This document shows positions 34,452 to 43,267 of a DNA stretch of 64,000 nt, piece after piece; position 1 is the stretch's first letter, and each line of letters starts with the position of its first letter. Location of the stretch: the NCBI RefSeq assembly GCF_014696715.1, contig NZ_JACJQO010000001.1, forward strand, positions 1-64,000, written 5' to 3'. Source of the stretch: Pseudanabaena sp. FACHB-2040 (GTDB taxonomy: Bacteria; Cyanobacteriota; Cyanobacteriia; Phormidesmidales; Phormidesmidaceae). The translations under genes and the position numbers were made by a program. The notes beneath the pieces are model-generated. The model worked only from the letters and a program-made list of their open reading frames with translations, had not been told where the DNA came from and ran no database searches.

Positions 34452-34572
34452 GGAAGACAGACGCGGGGGCAGGGGTAGAGAAAATGGGCTTCTGTTTTAG
34501 ACTTTTAGATGGAAGCGTGGGAGCTGCTCCCCTTCTCCGCGTCCCCGCGTCTCCCTCTGTATCTGTCTTCCC
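34451..34572. repeat. foldback (MITE-like) intergenic element
   Basis: Terminal arms GGGAAGACAGA (34451-34461) and TCTGTCTTCCC (34562-34572) are exact reverse complements; inside them GACGCGGGG (34460-34468) pairs with CCCCGCGTC (34543-34551). The 122-base unit fills almost the whole gap between the ABC exporter and the DNA glycosylase. It shares words with the repeats at 18966 and 39710. No flanking target duplication is obvious. Confidence 0.5.
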
Positions 34573-34581
34573 CGCGTTCTT

Positions 34582-35178
34582 ATGACACCTCCCCCAAGCC
34601 TTTCCTCAGAACTCACACGGTGCGGTTGGGTTCACGCCGACCCCATTGAGGTGGCCTATCACGATGAGGAATGGGGGGTGCCGCTGCATTGCGATCGCAA
34701 GCACTTTGAGTTTTTAGTGTTAGATGCTTTTCAGGCCGGATTAAGCTGGCTCACGATATTGAGAAAGCGGGAAAACTTTCGCCACGCCTTTGACCAGTTT
34801 GACCCTGAAAAAATTGCCCGCTACGACCTGCTCAAGCATGAAAGTTTGCTGCAAGATGCCGGCATCATCCGCAACCGATTGAAGATTGAGGCTACCACCC
34901 GCAACGCCCAGGCATTTCTCACGGTGCAGGAAGCTTTCGGCAGCTTCGATGCCTATATCTGGCAGTTTGTTGAAGGTCAACCCGTTCAAAATGCTTGGGC
35001 CACCTTGGCCGAAGTCCCGGCAACCTCCCCCATTTCCGACGCTATGAGTAAAGACCTTAAAAAGCGAGGCTTCAAATTCGTCGGCTCGACCATTTGCTAT
35101 GCCTACATGCAGGCTGCTGGCCTAGTCAACGACCATACCCAAGACTGCTTTCGCTATAGCGCTGTGCAACACACCTAA
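34582..35178 (+). CDS. tag: DNA-3-methyladenine glycosylase I
   Basis: A 198-residue base-excision repair enzyme that removes 3-methyladenine from alkylated DNA. The family signature is clear: RCGWVHADPIEVAYHDEEWGVPLHCDRKHFEFLVLDAFQAGLSWLTILRKRENFRHAFDQFD (about 12-75), with the catalytic-pocket Glu in DAFQAGLSW, and VGSTICYAYMQAAGLVNDHTQDCFRY near the end. The zinc site of Tag (Cys near the N-terminus, His and Cys at the C-terminus) is represented by C13, H17 and the C-terminal HTQDC. The start at 34582 lies 9 bases after the foldback repeat, so its promoter would have to lie within or before that repeat. Confidence 0.93.
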   Translation: MTPPPSLSSELTRCGWVHADPIEVAYHDEEWGVPLHCDRKHFEFLVLDAFQAGLSWLTILRKRENFRHAFDQFDPEKIARYDLLKHESLLQDAGIIRNRLKIEATTRNAQAFLTVQEAFGSFDAYIWQFVEGQPVQNAWATLAEVPATSPISDAMSKDLKKRGFKFVGSTICYAYMQAAGLVNDHTQDCFRYSAVQHT

Positions 35179-35333
35179 AAACCTATCAAATGGAGCGTGG
35201 GCAACTTCTAAGCCGTTCTTCTAGGTCATCTAAGGACGAGCAATCCATGCCTCATGATCAGGTACAGCTGAACTAAAATTTTATGTATTGATAGGGCCTT
35301 CATAAACGGCAACTGTTGCTGTAGACTCTGGTA

Positions 35334-35708
35334 TTGCGTTTGAGGCTAGCTGTGCTTGACCCACAACAAAAAATGATTTACCTGCTGCGAGATGCCCTAT
35401 TGCAAGGTGGGCATTTGTCGCGCGAAGTCTATGAAAATGAACTGGAAGACAACATTCCTCGCTGGCATGTTGGGCTGCAGATTAGTGGGGAAAACTTTCT
35501 CTTTGTCGTAGCCGAAAGGTCAGAGGAGATTGCCCTGGTGCTGCTTGAATCTCAAAAGCGCCTTTACATCAACGAGGCAGCCCGCGAAAAACTGGCCGAG
35601 CTCTGGCCGGGCACCTATGCTACTCAAATGGAATATTTGATTCCTCTAATGGCAGAAGATCTGGTGGAGGGGGCACTCTCGGTTACCGGCGTGCAGCATG
35701 TGAGTTGA
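35334..35708 (+). CDS. unknown protein, possibly small signalling/unknown domain
   Basis: Up to 124 residues from a TTG at 35334; an ATG thirteen codons later (35373) is an equally likely start, and neither has a good ribosome binding site. The protein has an alternating beta/alpha pattern (LRLAVLDPQQKMIYLLRDALLQGG; IPRWHVGLQISGENFLFVVAERSEEIALVLLES) and no membrane segment. I do not recognise the family. The following hybrid kinase gene starts 124 bases later on the same strand. Confidence 0.6.
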   Translation: MRLRLAVLDPQQKMIYLLRDALLQGGHLSREVYENELEDNIPRWHVGLQISGENFLFVVAERSEEIALVLLESQKRLYINEAAREKLAELWPGTYATQMEYLIPLMAEDLVEGALSVTGVQHVS

Positions 35709-35831
35709 GGCTAGAGAGTTAGCTTTTCATCTGTTTTCAGCAGCGCATAGCTATCATTCTGGGGTAGCCCGATAGCTATAATCAAACAGGCGGCCACAGG
35801 GCGTCTCGGGTTCTTTCGGGCCAAAAGCGAG

Positions 35832-38186
35832 ATGAGATTGAGCAAAGCCAAGCCTTCTCTACCTAAGGGAACTGAGCCACCCCAAAACATCAGGCCAGGT
35901 GCAGTTTCTTTTAGCGATCGCACACTTTCCCTCAAGTGGCACTTGGTGCTGTTGATCGCAGGGGCTTTGCTGCCGGTGGCTCTGTTCTCGGTGGTGATTG
36001 TTCACCGGCTATCGAGTCAAGAGCAAGAGGCTAGCGAGCGGCGAGCGCTCTTGGCGGCTCGTAATCTGGCAGAGTCGGTTGATCGCGAAGTTACAAGCAC
36101 CGTTGGAACACTTTTAGCGCTGGCCGAATCTGAGCAGCTAGACCAGGGCGATCTTCAGTCTTTTTACACCGAGGCGCAAAGAGTCGCGTTGACACAGCCA
36201 ACCTGGCTCAGCGTGCTGCTTTCGACCCCTCAGGGAAATCAGGTTGTAAACTCCCGCCAACCCTTTGGAACTCCGCTGCCGCCTGTGCGTGAGGTAGTGA
36301 GTCTGAGGCGAGTTGTTCAAAACCCAAGGCCTACTGTCGGCGATCTGGTGCTAGGTCACTCTGGGACTTGGGCCTTCCCAGTTCGCGTTCCGGTGATTCG
36401 CGATGGCGAGCTACGCTATGTCTTGACTGCTGCCATTACCCCTCAATCGTTGGCTGAAGTCGTGAGAAGACAAACGGCGATAAACGAGGAGTGGACCCGC
36501 ACCGTGGTCGATAGTCAGGGGGTTGTGGTCGCCCGCACTCGTGACCCGGAGCGTTTTATCGGGCAGCAGGGTACGCCGTCCTTTTTAAAGCAAATTAATG
36601 CTGCTTCAGAAGGGGTCTATCGCGATACCACTCTCGAAGGGGTACAGGTCTATGTAGCGTTTAGCCGCACCCGCGATTTCCGCTGGACAGCTGCCGTCAC
36701 GGTGCCTGTCGACACAATCGAAGGTCCGGCCCGACGGGCTATGGGGCTAGTCATCGGAACGGGGCTGGTGCTGCTTTTTCTCAGCACAGCAGGAGCGATT
36801 GCCCTATCCTGGCGAATTTCTCGGGCAATTGCCTCTGCTACTGCTGCCGCAGAGGCCCTGGCTAAAGGCCAGCCTCCAAACCTGAAGCCAACCTCCATTG
36901 CAGAAGTTGCCCAGTTGGGAGCAGCCCTCGACTATTCTGCCAGCCTGCTGCTACAGCGGGAACAGGAGCGAGACCAGCACCTCGCCTTGGCCGAAGCTGC
37001 TCGCGCCGAGGCGGAAACGGCCAGTCGCTTAAAGGATGAGTTTCTGATCACGGTCTCCCATGAACTCAGAACGCCGCTAAACGCCATTTTGGGATGGGCC
37101 GCACTGCTGCAGGCCGGGCAACTCGATGAGGCCAAAGCCCGCCGCGCCCTCGAAACAATTGAGCGCAATGCCAAGACTCAAGCCCAGCTGGTTAACGATT
37201 TGCTCGACACATCGCGCATTATCAGCGGCAAGCTGCACCTAGAAACTCAAGCCGTAGATCTGGCTGCTGTAGTTGCGATCGCAATCGACTCCGTTCGCCA
37301 CAGTGCCAACGCCAAAGCCATTGAGCTGAGCTTTCAGAACGACACCAACCCTGGGCCTGTTTTGGGGGACCAGAACCGGCTCCAGCAGGTTGTCTGGAAC
37401 CTTCTCTCCAATGCCATCAAATTCACGCCAACGGGTGGGCGAGTTGAAGTGGAGCTATCGGGCGTCAACGGCCCCTTGTCAGCTGAGGAAGACCAAAAAC
37501 ACTTCGCTCAACTCACGATCAAAGACACAGGTATAGGTATCAAACCAGAATTTTTGCCCTATGTCTTTGATCGCTTTCGTCAGGCCGATGGCTCGACCAC
37601 TAGATCCTTTGGAGGCTTGGGCCTAGGCCTGGCGATCGTGCGCCATCTCATCGAGATTCATGGCGGCACTGTGCGGGCCGACAGCGATGGCGAAGGCCAG
37701 GGGGCTACCTTCACCCTCAAACTTCCCCTTGCCCCGACTTACCTAGAGGATGGCCCCTTGCTTAGACGGTCAACACTCCCCATTGAGACAGGTGAGGCCC
37801 ATGCACTCGCAGGCGTGCGGGTACTAGTCGTAGACGACGAGCCCGATGCCTGTGACTTTGTGGCAGCCGTGCTTCAGCACCAGGGCGCAACCGTACAAAC
37901 CTGCACCTCAGCGGCAGCAGCTTTCAGCCAGGTCACGGCCTGGCAGCCCAACGTTATCCTCTCAGACATCGGTATGCCCCATCAGGATGGCTACGCCTTC
38001 ATTCGTCAGGTCAGACAGTGGGAAGGAGAAGCTGGCGGCAAAATTCCCGCAGCGGCCCTCACTGCCCTCACCCGCGATGAAGATGCGCTTAATGCGATCG
38101 CATCCGGTTTTCAAATCCATATTGCTAAACCCGTTCAGCCCACCAAACTGATTGCGGTTGTGACAGAGCTTTTAGGCCTCAAATAG
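35832..38186 (+). CDS. hybrid sensor histidine kinase with extracytoplasmic sensor
   Basis: A 784-residue membrane kinase. Transmembrane helices at about 37-58 and 297-322 frame a dCache-like sensor domain (about 60-295). A HAMP-like linker leads to HisKA with phospho-acceptor H410 in VSHELRTPL, then the HATPase_c boxes: N-box LQQVVWNLLSNAIKFTP, DTGIGI and FGGLGLGLAIV. A C-terminal receiver (about 662-784) has D712 in VILSDIGMP. It senses an external signal and passes phosphate internally to D712, then presumably to a separate phosphotransfer protein. The transmitter and receiver halves resemble those of the kinase at 52021-54576. Confidence 0.92.
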   Translation: MRLSKAKPSLPKGTEPPQNIRPGAVSFSDRTLSLKWHLVLLIAGALLPVALFSVVIVHRLSSQEQEASERRALLAARNLAESVDREVTSTVGTLLALAESEQLDQGDLQSFYTEAQRVALTQPTWLSVLLSTPQGNQVVNSRQPFGTPLPPVREVVSLRRVVQNPRPTVGDLVLGHSGTWAFPVRVPVIRDGELRYVLTAAITPQSLAEVVRRQTAINEEWTRTVVDSQGVVVARTRDPERFIGQQGTPSFLKQINAASEGVYRDTTLEGVQVYVAFSRTRDFRWTAAVTVPVDTIEGPARRAMGLVIGTGLVLLFLSTAGAIALSWRISRAIASATAAAEALAKGQPPNLKPTSIAEVAQLGAALDYSASLLLQREQERDQHLALAEAARAEAETASRLKDEFLITVSHELRTPLNAILGWAALLQAGQLDEAKARRALETIERNAKTQAQLVNDLLDTSRIISGKLHLETQAVDLAAVVAIAIDSVRHSANAKAIELSFQNDTNPGPVLGDQNRLQQVVWNLLSNAIKFTPTGGRVEVELSGVNGPLSAEEDQKHFAQLTIKDTGIGIKPEFLPYVFDRFRQADGSTTRSFGGLGLGLAIVRHLIEIHGGTVRADSDGEGQGATFTLKLPLAPTYLEDGPLLRRSTLPIETGEAHALAGVRVLVVDDEPDACDFVAAVLQHQGATVQTCTSAAAAFSQVTAWQPNVILSDIGMPHQDGYAFIRQVRQWEGEAGGKIPAAALTALTRDEDALNAIASGFQIHIAKPVQPTKLIAVVTELLGLK

Positions 38187-38320
38187 GTTAAAGGCAATTG
38201 AGATTCGCTATAACCCTCTGCATTGCAGTTTTCTGCAAACAGATTGGTAGCTTTGCGGATTTAAACAACCAGTGCAGATCCCTAATATGGGGTTAAAGCG
38301 GTCAAGAAACCACACTGTGA

Positions 38321-38344
38321 GGATACTGCAATGGATACTGCAAT
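38321..38344 (+). repeat. 12-base tandem duplication over a start codon
   Basis: GGATACTGCAAT occurs twice in a row (38321-38332 and 38333-38344), each copy running into an ATG. The first copy follows TGTGAGGAT, which is a usable ribosome binding site for the first ATG; the second copy provides its own GGAT before the second ATG. Confidence 0.85.
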
Positions 38345-38813
38345 GGAGCCCAAAAAAGTTAACGTCTGGAAGTGGATTGGTCTAGGTCTAGGCATCCCCG
38401 CAGGTGCCCTGTTAGTTTTATTTACAGGGCTCATTATTTTCTTTGGTTCAGGCCCTGAAGGGGGTGTTCGAGTTGGCAGCAACATGGAGGATTATGCCCT
38501 CGAATATCTAGAGGGAAGCGATCTGCTGGAATCTGATGAAAAGGTAGTCGCCTATTATGATGCAACGGTTGCTTTAAACAGCTCTGAAGCCGTCATCTTA
38601 ACCAATGACCGCGTTATCTATCACAAAAACAACACCAATAGCGTTATTCCCCTCTCTCAAATAGAGCGCATCAAACATGAGGAGCAAACGCTAGTAGGAG
38701 ACGTGATTCAAGTATTCTCTAAAACTGGCGAGATTATGGTAATTGAGATTGCCCCTCTAAACAACGGTAAGCTGTTTCTAAGTGCCCTTCAAAATCAGGT
38801 TGATCAACTGTAG
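38331..38813 (+). CDS. membrane-anchored PH-like domain protein
   Basis: A 160-residue protein with one transmembrane helix (VWKWIGLGLGIPAGALLVLFTGLIIFFG, about 11-38) followed by a soluble domain (about 65-160). The pattern ILTNDRVIYHKNNTNSVIPLSQIERIKHEEQTLVGDVIQVFSKTGEIMVIEIAPLNNGKLFLSALQNQ resembles bacterial pleckstrin-homology (bPH) domains: beta strands with a final helix. Ligand and role are unknown. A 12-base tandem duplication (38321-38344) spans the start codon and gives a second in-frame ATG five codons later. Confidence 0.65.
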   Translation: MDTAMEPKKVNVWKWIGLGLGIPAGALLVLFTGLIIFFGSGPEGGVRVGSNMEDYALEYLEGSDLLESDEKVVAYYDATVALNSSEAVILTNDRVIYHKNNTNSVIPLSQIERIKHEEQTLVGDVIQVFSKTGEIMVIEIAPLNNGKLFLSALQNQVDQL

Positions 38814-38843
38814 ATATACAGCCTCAGCAGCTTGTTTTTTACA

Positions 38844-38890
38844 TAAACTCGTAGGTTGGGAAGTGCTGCGCGACCCAACCTACGAGTTTA
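38844..38890. repeat. perfect 17-base inverted repeat
   Basis: TAAACTCGTAGGTTGGG (38844-38860) and CCCAACCTACGAGTTTA (38874-38890) are exact reverse complements with a 13-base loop holding GCTGCGCGA. It belongs to the same GTAGGTTGGG/GCGCGACCCAACC family as the repeats at 32390, 32491 and 61070. It lies 30 bases past the PH-like gene and before the convergent anti-sigma gene, so it could act as a two-way terminator. Confidence 0.8.
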
Positions 38891-38971
38891 TAGCGTTGGG
38901 TTTCGCTATGCTCAATCCAACCTACTGTGTGTCTATTCTAGCCTTGTTGAACTGATAGCTTCTGAGGCAAT

Positions 38972-39709
38972 TTAGGAACCACTTTGCAGCACCAATGGAC
39001 CCGCTGGAACTAGCGGAGCAGTAGCCGACTCAGCGGTAATCAGCAATTGGGCTGTGGCCAGACTGCAGGCTGGATCAGGCAAAGACCAGCGGATAAACAT
39101 TTCATGACTAGGCTGACTGTTGAACTGGCCGCAGTAGACTGGTTCACTGTCAGCCAAAGCCCACAAACGGTAGGCTTGCCCCTCGGGCAGTACAGGGAGA
39201 TCTGTGACAATAGCCGCTGCCTCAAGGGCTGGGTCAATCACCAGCCGTCCGCTTGCCTGGGGCTGGGCCTCGGTGCCGGCCAGTGCATAAAAGCGGGTGG
39301 CCGGCTGACTAAAGCTGGCAACTACAGTTTCTAGCTGCTCCTGGGCCTGGCGTAGACGGTAGTTATCCACCGCCAGGGCGGCCAAGGCTAGGGCCGTGAC
39401 TGCCCAGCCCACCCCTAGCCACGGAACCAACCGCCATCGACGGTTGGGAGAGCGAATGACGGGTGGAGCCGCAGGAACTGATTGGGCAGCGGCCATAATG
39501 CGGCTGCGGAGCGGTGGTGGCGGGGCCTGTGGCTCCAGCGCATAGGGCAGTGTGTCAAAGGTGGCCTGGAGCGATCGCACTTCGTCACCCAGTTCGGGAT
39601 GGTCTGCCAGCAGTTGCTGCACTTGGGCCAGTTCTTCCGGGTCTAGGTCTCCCAGGACGTAGCCTGCTAGGAGTTCTTGCCAGTTGTCGGGGCGGAGGGA
39701 TGGGGTCAT
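38972..39709 (-). CDS. anti-sigma factor (RskA-like, membrane)
   Basis: A 245-residue single-pass membrane protein. The N-terminal cytoplasmic part NWQELLAGYVLGDLDPEELAQVQQLLADHPEL... (about 9-60) matches the YaLGeLspeE..a.e.hL..cp pattern of anti-sigma domains but lacks the zinc HxxxCxxC motif. A transmembrane helix (about 93-113) precedes an extracytoplasmic RskA domain, including YRLWALADSEPVYCGQF. It would hold the neighbouring sigma factor at the membrane until a signal triggers proteolysis. It lies downstream of the sigma gene on the same strand, 71 bases apart. Confidence 0.82.
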   Translation of the reverse strand: MTPSLRPDNWQELLAGYVLGDLDPEELAQVQQLLADHPELGDEVRSLQATFDTLPYALEPQAPPPPLRSRIMAAAQSVPAAPPVIRSPNRRWRLVPWLGVGWAVTALALAALAVDNYRLRQAQEQLETVVASFSQPATRFYALAGTEAQPQASGRLVIDPALEAAAIVTDLPVLPEGQAYRLWALADSEPVYCGQFNSQPSHEMFIRWSLPDPACSLATAQLLITAESATAPLVPAGPLVLQSGS

Positions 39710-39780
39710 GGAAAAGATGCGGGGACGGGAAGGGAGACGCGGGGACGGGAGTAGGGGGCAGGAAAGTAAGGGGGCGGGGG
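39710..39780. repeat. G/C-rich low-complexity intergenic repeat
   Basis: GCGGGGACGGGA occurs twice (about 39719-39730 and 39736-39750) with GAGACGCGGGG between, then a G-rich run. This is the reverse-complement form of words in the repeats at 18966 and 34543. Confidence 0.55.
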
Positions 39781-40368
39781 TTAGCGGTGATCGTCGAGGA
39801 TCTGGCGTAGGCGGAGTAGGCCTTGGCGGCAGCGGGTTTTGACGGTGCCTAGGGGGATGTTTAGCTTTTGGGCAATTTGGGACTGGCTTAGGTCCTCAAA
39901 GTAGGCGATTTCTAGCACTTGCTGTTCTGAGGCAGGTAGCTGGCTAAGGGCCTCTCGGATTTGTTGCGATCGCTCTTCTAGAGAGGCTTTTTCTAGTGGC
40001 GTTTCGGCTCTAGGGCTGGGCTGGGCCAGCCCCTGCAGCCGCTCTAAGGCTCGATAGCGCACGCTCCGGTTGCGGAGCCGATCGAGTGCCCGAGAGCGGG
40101 TAAAAGTGACCAGGAAACTGCTCAGACTGCCCCGCTCTGAGTCATATTTGTCTCGCTGCCAAAAGGCCAAAAAGACTTCTTGAGTCAGGTCTTCAGCTTC
40201 CTCTGCGTTGCTCAGCATCCGTAAGGCCAGGGAATAGACCAGCCTAGCGTAGCGGTCGTATAACACGCCCAGGGCATCAGTCTGGCCTGCTCGTAGGCGG
40301 GCCACTAGAGTCTGATCAGCGGCCTGACGCAGGTTAGCAGGATCGGGCATAGAGAGATCGGGCGGCAT
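39781..40368 (-). CDS. ECF-type sigma-70 family RNA polymerase sigma factor
   Basis: A 195-residue sigma factor from the ATG at 40368; a longer open frame adds 34 residues without sigma similarity. Region 2 reads GVLYDRYARLVYSLALRMLSNAEEAEDLTQEVFLAFWQ, with RSRALDRLRNRSVRYR as region 2.4. Region 4 is LPASEQQVLEIAYFEDLSQSQIAQKLNIPLGTVKTRCRQGLLRLRQIL, a clear helix-turn-helix that contacts the -35. It recruits RNA polymerase to a small regulon, and its activity is presumably gated by the downstream anti-sigma gene. The divergent ferritin-like gene is a natural candidate target. Confidence 0.9.
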   Translation of the reverse strand: MPPDLSMPDPANLRQAADQTLVARLRAGQTDALGVLYDRYARLVYSLALRMLSNAEEAEDLTQEVFLAFWQRDKYDSERGSLSSFLVTFTRSRALDRLRNRSVRYRALERLQGLAQPSPRAETPLEKASLEERSQQIREALSQLPASEQQVLEIAYFEDLSQSQIAQKLNIPLGTVKTRCRQGLLRLRQILDDHR

Positions 40369-40634
40369 GCCTGCAGTCCAAAATAGCCAGGGGACACATA
40401 GCCACCCTGGAAAATCAGAGTCACCCCAGTCTGCTGATTCGACCAAGCTAACAACCGGGCAACTGTCCATAATCGGTTTCGCCTAGTTAGCTCTACATAC
40501 ATTGAATACGCGAGCCGCTGAAGATCAGATTTTTGGAAAGGGGTGCAATCCAATTCTAGGGGCTGCTCGTATTGTGATCAGTTCTGCAGCAATTGAGAAC
40601 TGGTTCAGACCGACTTGTAGAGGAGAATTCCAGA

Positions 40635-41294
40635 ATGGAACGCAGATTGACCTTCCCCCAAAAGCCCCACGGCCTATCGGTTTCTCGTCGCCGCATGGTG
40701 ATTGGGGGCTTGTTTGCTGGGGCGACCAGTGCCGTTGGGCTGTCAGCCCTAGCCGCCCGCCCCGCCAAGGCCGATGATGAGGCTGCCGCTAACGATGCTG
40801 CTATCCTCAATGGCGCTTTGTACTACGAGCACCAGGCGATCTGGGCGTACAGCACTGCTGCCGGTTTCTTGAGCAATACAGACGTGGGCAAGGCCGTTCT
40901 CAAGCTAGCTCTGGCTAACCAGGCCGACCACAAAGTTCACCGCGATACCCTGGCCGAGGTAATCACTAGCCTTGGTGGCACCCCCGTAGATGCGGAATCT
41001 GAATATGATTTGTCGGCTTACCTAGAGCGCGGCGACGGCGGGCTTGACTCAGACGCCAACATCGCCAAGCTAGCCCTAGCGCTAGAAACGGATGCTGCGA
41101 TCGCATACGCCACCGAAGTCTCCATGCTCAAAACCCCAGCCCTGATCACAGCTGGAGCCTCCATCGCCGCCACCGAAGCCTCCCACGCCACTGCCATTCG
41201 AGCGGCCTTTATTTCCCTAGGCATGGATATTGCTTTTGTGCCTGCTCCCTTCTTTAACGGTGATAACCGTGATGAGTGGGTGATTAAGGTCTAG
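40635..41294 (+). CDS. Tat-exported ferritin-like domain protein
   Basis: A 219-residue protein. The ATG at 40635 is chosen because AGGAGA lies 9 bases upstream; an earlier TTG-started frame has none. A twin-arginine-type signal (SRRRMVIGGLFAGATSAVGLSALAARPAKA) sends the folded protein across the membrane. The mature part is helical, with Glu/His motifs NGALYYEHQAIWAY, NQADHKVHRDTL, LETDAAIAYATEVSML and ATEASHATAIRAAF, matching a four-helix ferritin-like (DUF4439/Ferritin_2-type) bundle. It may bind a metal cofactor in the periplasm. A terminator follows at 41353. It is divergent from the sigma/anti-sigma pair. Confidence 0.82.
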   Translation: MERRLTFPQKPHGLSVSRRRMVIGGLFAGATSAVGLSALAARPAKADDEAAANDAAILNGALYYEHQAIWAYSTAAGFLSNTDVGKAVLKLALANQADHKVHRDTLAEVITSLGGTPVDAESEYDLSAYLERGDGGLDSDANIAKLALALETDAAIAYATEVSMLKTPALITAGASIAATEASHATAIRAAFISLGMDIAFVPAPFFNGDNRDEWVIKV

Positions 41295-41352
41295 TCGGCT
41301 GGTTGTTCCCTGTTAAATCTCAGTTAAATCGCACGTTCCTGAAAAGTTGGTT

Positions 41353-41382
41353 CCCGGCAGATGGATGACCTGCCGGGTTTTT
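41353..41382 (+). terminator. Rho-independent terminator after the ferritin-like gene
   Basis: CCCGGCAG (41353-41360) pairs with CTGCCGGG (41370-41377) across a 9-base loop, and TTTTT follows. It lies 59 bases beyond the ferritin-like stop codon and isolates that gene from rbcL. Confidence 0.85.
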
Positions 41383-41828
41383 CTTTACAAGTCAACCCTG
41401 AGACAAGCCCCATAGCGTTAGACAATAGCTTAAGAAAAACGCAAGAAGCGGAATTTTACCATCTTGCGGTGCCAAAATTAGCCTTATACGTCAACCTGGA
41501 TCGCTTCAAAGGGCAGCGTTACATAAAGAGAAGAAGTGAAACGCTGCGACACGACTATTCATAACCGGGAGTTATGAATATATACAGAACTTCCAACATT
41601 AACCTTATCCAAAGGCTGGTAGTATTCTAAGTCATGGGGTACTGCAGGATACCCAAGATGCTTACAGAGCAGCCGATCTAGGCTTTGCTCTTGTTCTTGC
41701 TGCCGTCTCAAGCAATATGAACGTCTCAATCATATTTGCCTGGAGGTTCCCGATTAGTGTCGGGGTCTATCTAGGCTGATGTGTGCGGAGTTCTTGAGGA
41801 GATTTCGTAGATTCACAGGAAGGGAGAT
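41383..41828. promoter_or_regulatory. rbcL upstream region / 5' leader
   Basis: About 450 bases without a supported gene; the frame starting in the terminator loop at 41361 is not believed. This must hold the rbc promoter, probably with a leader of more than 100 bases. A good ribosome binding site (GGAAGGGAGAT) sits just before the rbcL ATG. I could not define -35/-10 boxes or a LysR-type site with confidence. Confidence 0.5.
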
Positions 41829-43259
41829 ATGTCTTACTCTCAGACAACAACTCAGTCAAAATCTGGATATAAGGCCGGTGTACAGGACTACAAACTGACC
41901 TATTACACACCGGACTACACCCCCAAAGATACAGACATTCTGGCAGCTTTCCGGATGACTCCCCAGCCTGGGGTTCCGCCCGAAGAGTGCGCAGCTGCTG
42001 TAGCAGCAGAATCCTCCACCGGTACCTGGACCACCGTGTGGACCGATTTGCTGACCGACATGGATCGCTACAAGGGTCGCTGCTACGATATCGAGCCCGT
42101 TCCCGGCGAAGACAACCAGTACATCTGCTACGTCGCCTATCCTTTGGATCTGTTTGAAGAAGGATCGGTCACCAACCTACTGACCTCCCTAGTAGGTAAC
42201 GTGTTTGGCTTTAAGGCCCTGCGCGCCCTGCGTCTGGAAGACCTCCGCATTCCCGTGGCTTACCTGAAGACCTTCCAAGGGCCTCCCCACGGTATTCAAG
42301 TAGAGCGCGATCGTCTGAACAAGTACGGTCGTCCCCTACTGGGCTGCACCATTAAGCCCAAACTAGGTCTGTCGGCGAAGAACTATGGCCGCGCCGTCTA
42401 TGAGTGCCTACGCGGTGGTCTAGACTTCACCAAAGACGACGAAAACATCAACTCCCAGCCCTTCCAGCGCTGGCGCGACCGTTTCCTGTTTGTGGCTGAT
42501 GCAATCCACAAGTCCCAAGCAGAAACCGGCGAAATCAAAGGCCACTACCTCAACGTGACCGCCGCCACCTGCGAAGAAATGCTGAAGCGGGCCGAGTACG
42601 CCAAAGAACTCGACATGCCCATCATCATGCACGACTTCTTGACTGCTGGCTTTACCGCCAACACCACCCTGTCTCACTGGTGCCGCGACAACGGTGTGCT
42701 GCTGCACATCCACCGCGCTATGCACGCTGTGATCGACCGTCAGAAGAACCACGGTATTCACTTCCGTGTGCTGGCCAAGTGTCTGCGGATGTCTGGTGGT
42801 GACCACATCCACACCGGTACGGTGGTCGGCAAGCTAGAGGGCGACCGCGCTGGCACCCTCGGCTTTGTAGACCTGCTGCGTGAGAACTACATCGAGCAAG
42901 ACAAGTCTCGCGGTATCTACTTCACCCAAGACTGGGCTTCCTTAGGCGGCGTTATGGCCGTGGCTTCCGGCGGTATTCACGTATGGCACATGCCTGCCCT
43001 AGTGGAAATCTTCGGCGATGACTCTGTACTGCAGTTTGGTGGTGGTACTCTGGGTCACCCCTGGGGTAACGCGCCTGGTGCTACCGCTAACCGCGTGGCG
43101 CTGGAAGCTTGCGTTCAGGCTCGTAACGAAGGCCGTGACCTGGTTCGTGAAGGTGGCGATGTCATTCGTGAAGCCTGTAAGTGGTCTCCTGAACTGGCTG
43201 CCGCTTGCGAACTGTGGAAGGAAATCAAGTTCGAGTTCGACACCGTTGACACCATCTAA
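41829..43259 (+). CDS. rbcL: ribulose bisphosphate carboxylase large subunit (form IB)
   Basis: A 476-residue RuBisCO catalytic subunit that fixes CO2 onto ribulose 1,5-bisphosphate in the carboxysome. The carbamylated lysine is K202 in [10 protein letters not shown]. Other active-site motifs are [37 protein letters not shown] (loop 6 Lys) and [15 protein letters not shown]. The N-terminal [30 protein letters not shown] and the overall sequence are of green-type form IB. The first ribosomal site is strong. It is the first gene of rbcL-rbcX-rbcS. A UUCG hairpin follows 8 bases after the stop. Confidence 0.99.
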   Translation: MSYSQTTTQSKSGYKAGVQDYKLTYYTPDYTPKDTDILAAFRMTPQPGVPPEECAAAVAAESSTGTWTTVWTDLLTDMDRYKGRCYDIEPVPGEDNQYICYVAYPLDLFEEGSVTNLLTSLVGNVFGFKALRALRLEDLRIPVAYLKTFQGPPHGIQVERDRLNKYGRPLLGCTIKPKLGLSAKNYGRAVYECLRGGLDFTKDDENINSQPFQRWRDRFLFVADAIHKSQAETGEIKGHYLNVTAATCEEMLKRAEYAKELDMPIIMHDFLTAGFTANTTLSHWCRDNGVLLHIHRAMHAVIDRQKNHGIHFRVLAKCLRMSGGDHIHTGTVVGKLEGDRAGTLGFVDLLRENYIEQDKSRGIYFTQDWASLGGVMAVASGGIHVWHMPALVEIFGDDSVLQFGGGTLGHPWGNAPGATANRVALEACVQARNEGRDLVREGGDVIREACKWSPELAAACELWKEIKFEFDTVDTI

Positions 43260-43267
43260 GAATGCCA

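Noticed and set aside
40593-40634. TTG-started extension of the ferritin-like protein
   Set aside because: The ATG at 40635 has an AGGAGA at proper spacing and places the Tat motif correctly.
41361-41564. A 67-codon plus-strand frame upstream of rbcL
   Set aside because: It begins inside the loop of the ferritin-like gene's terminator and has no ribosome binding site.
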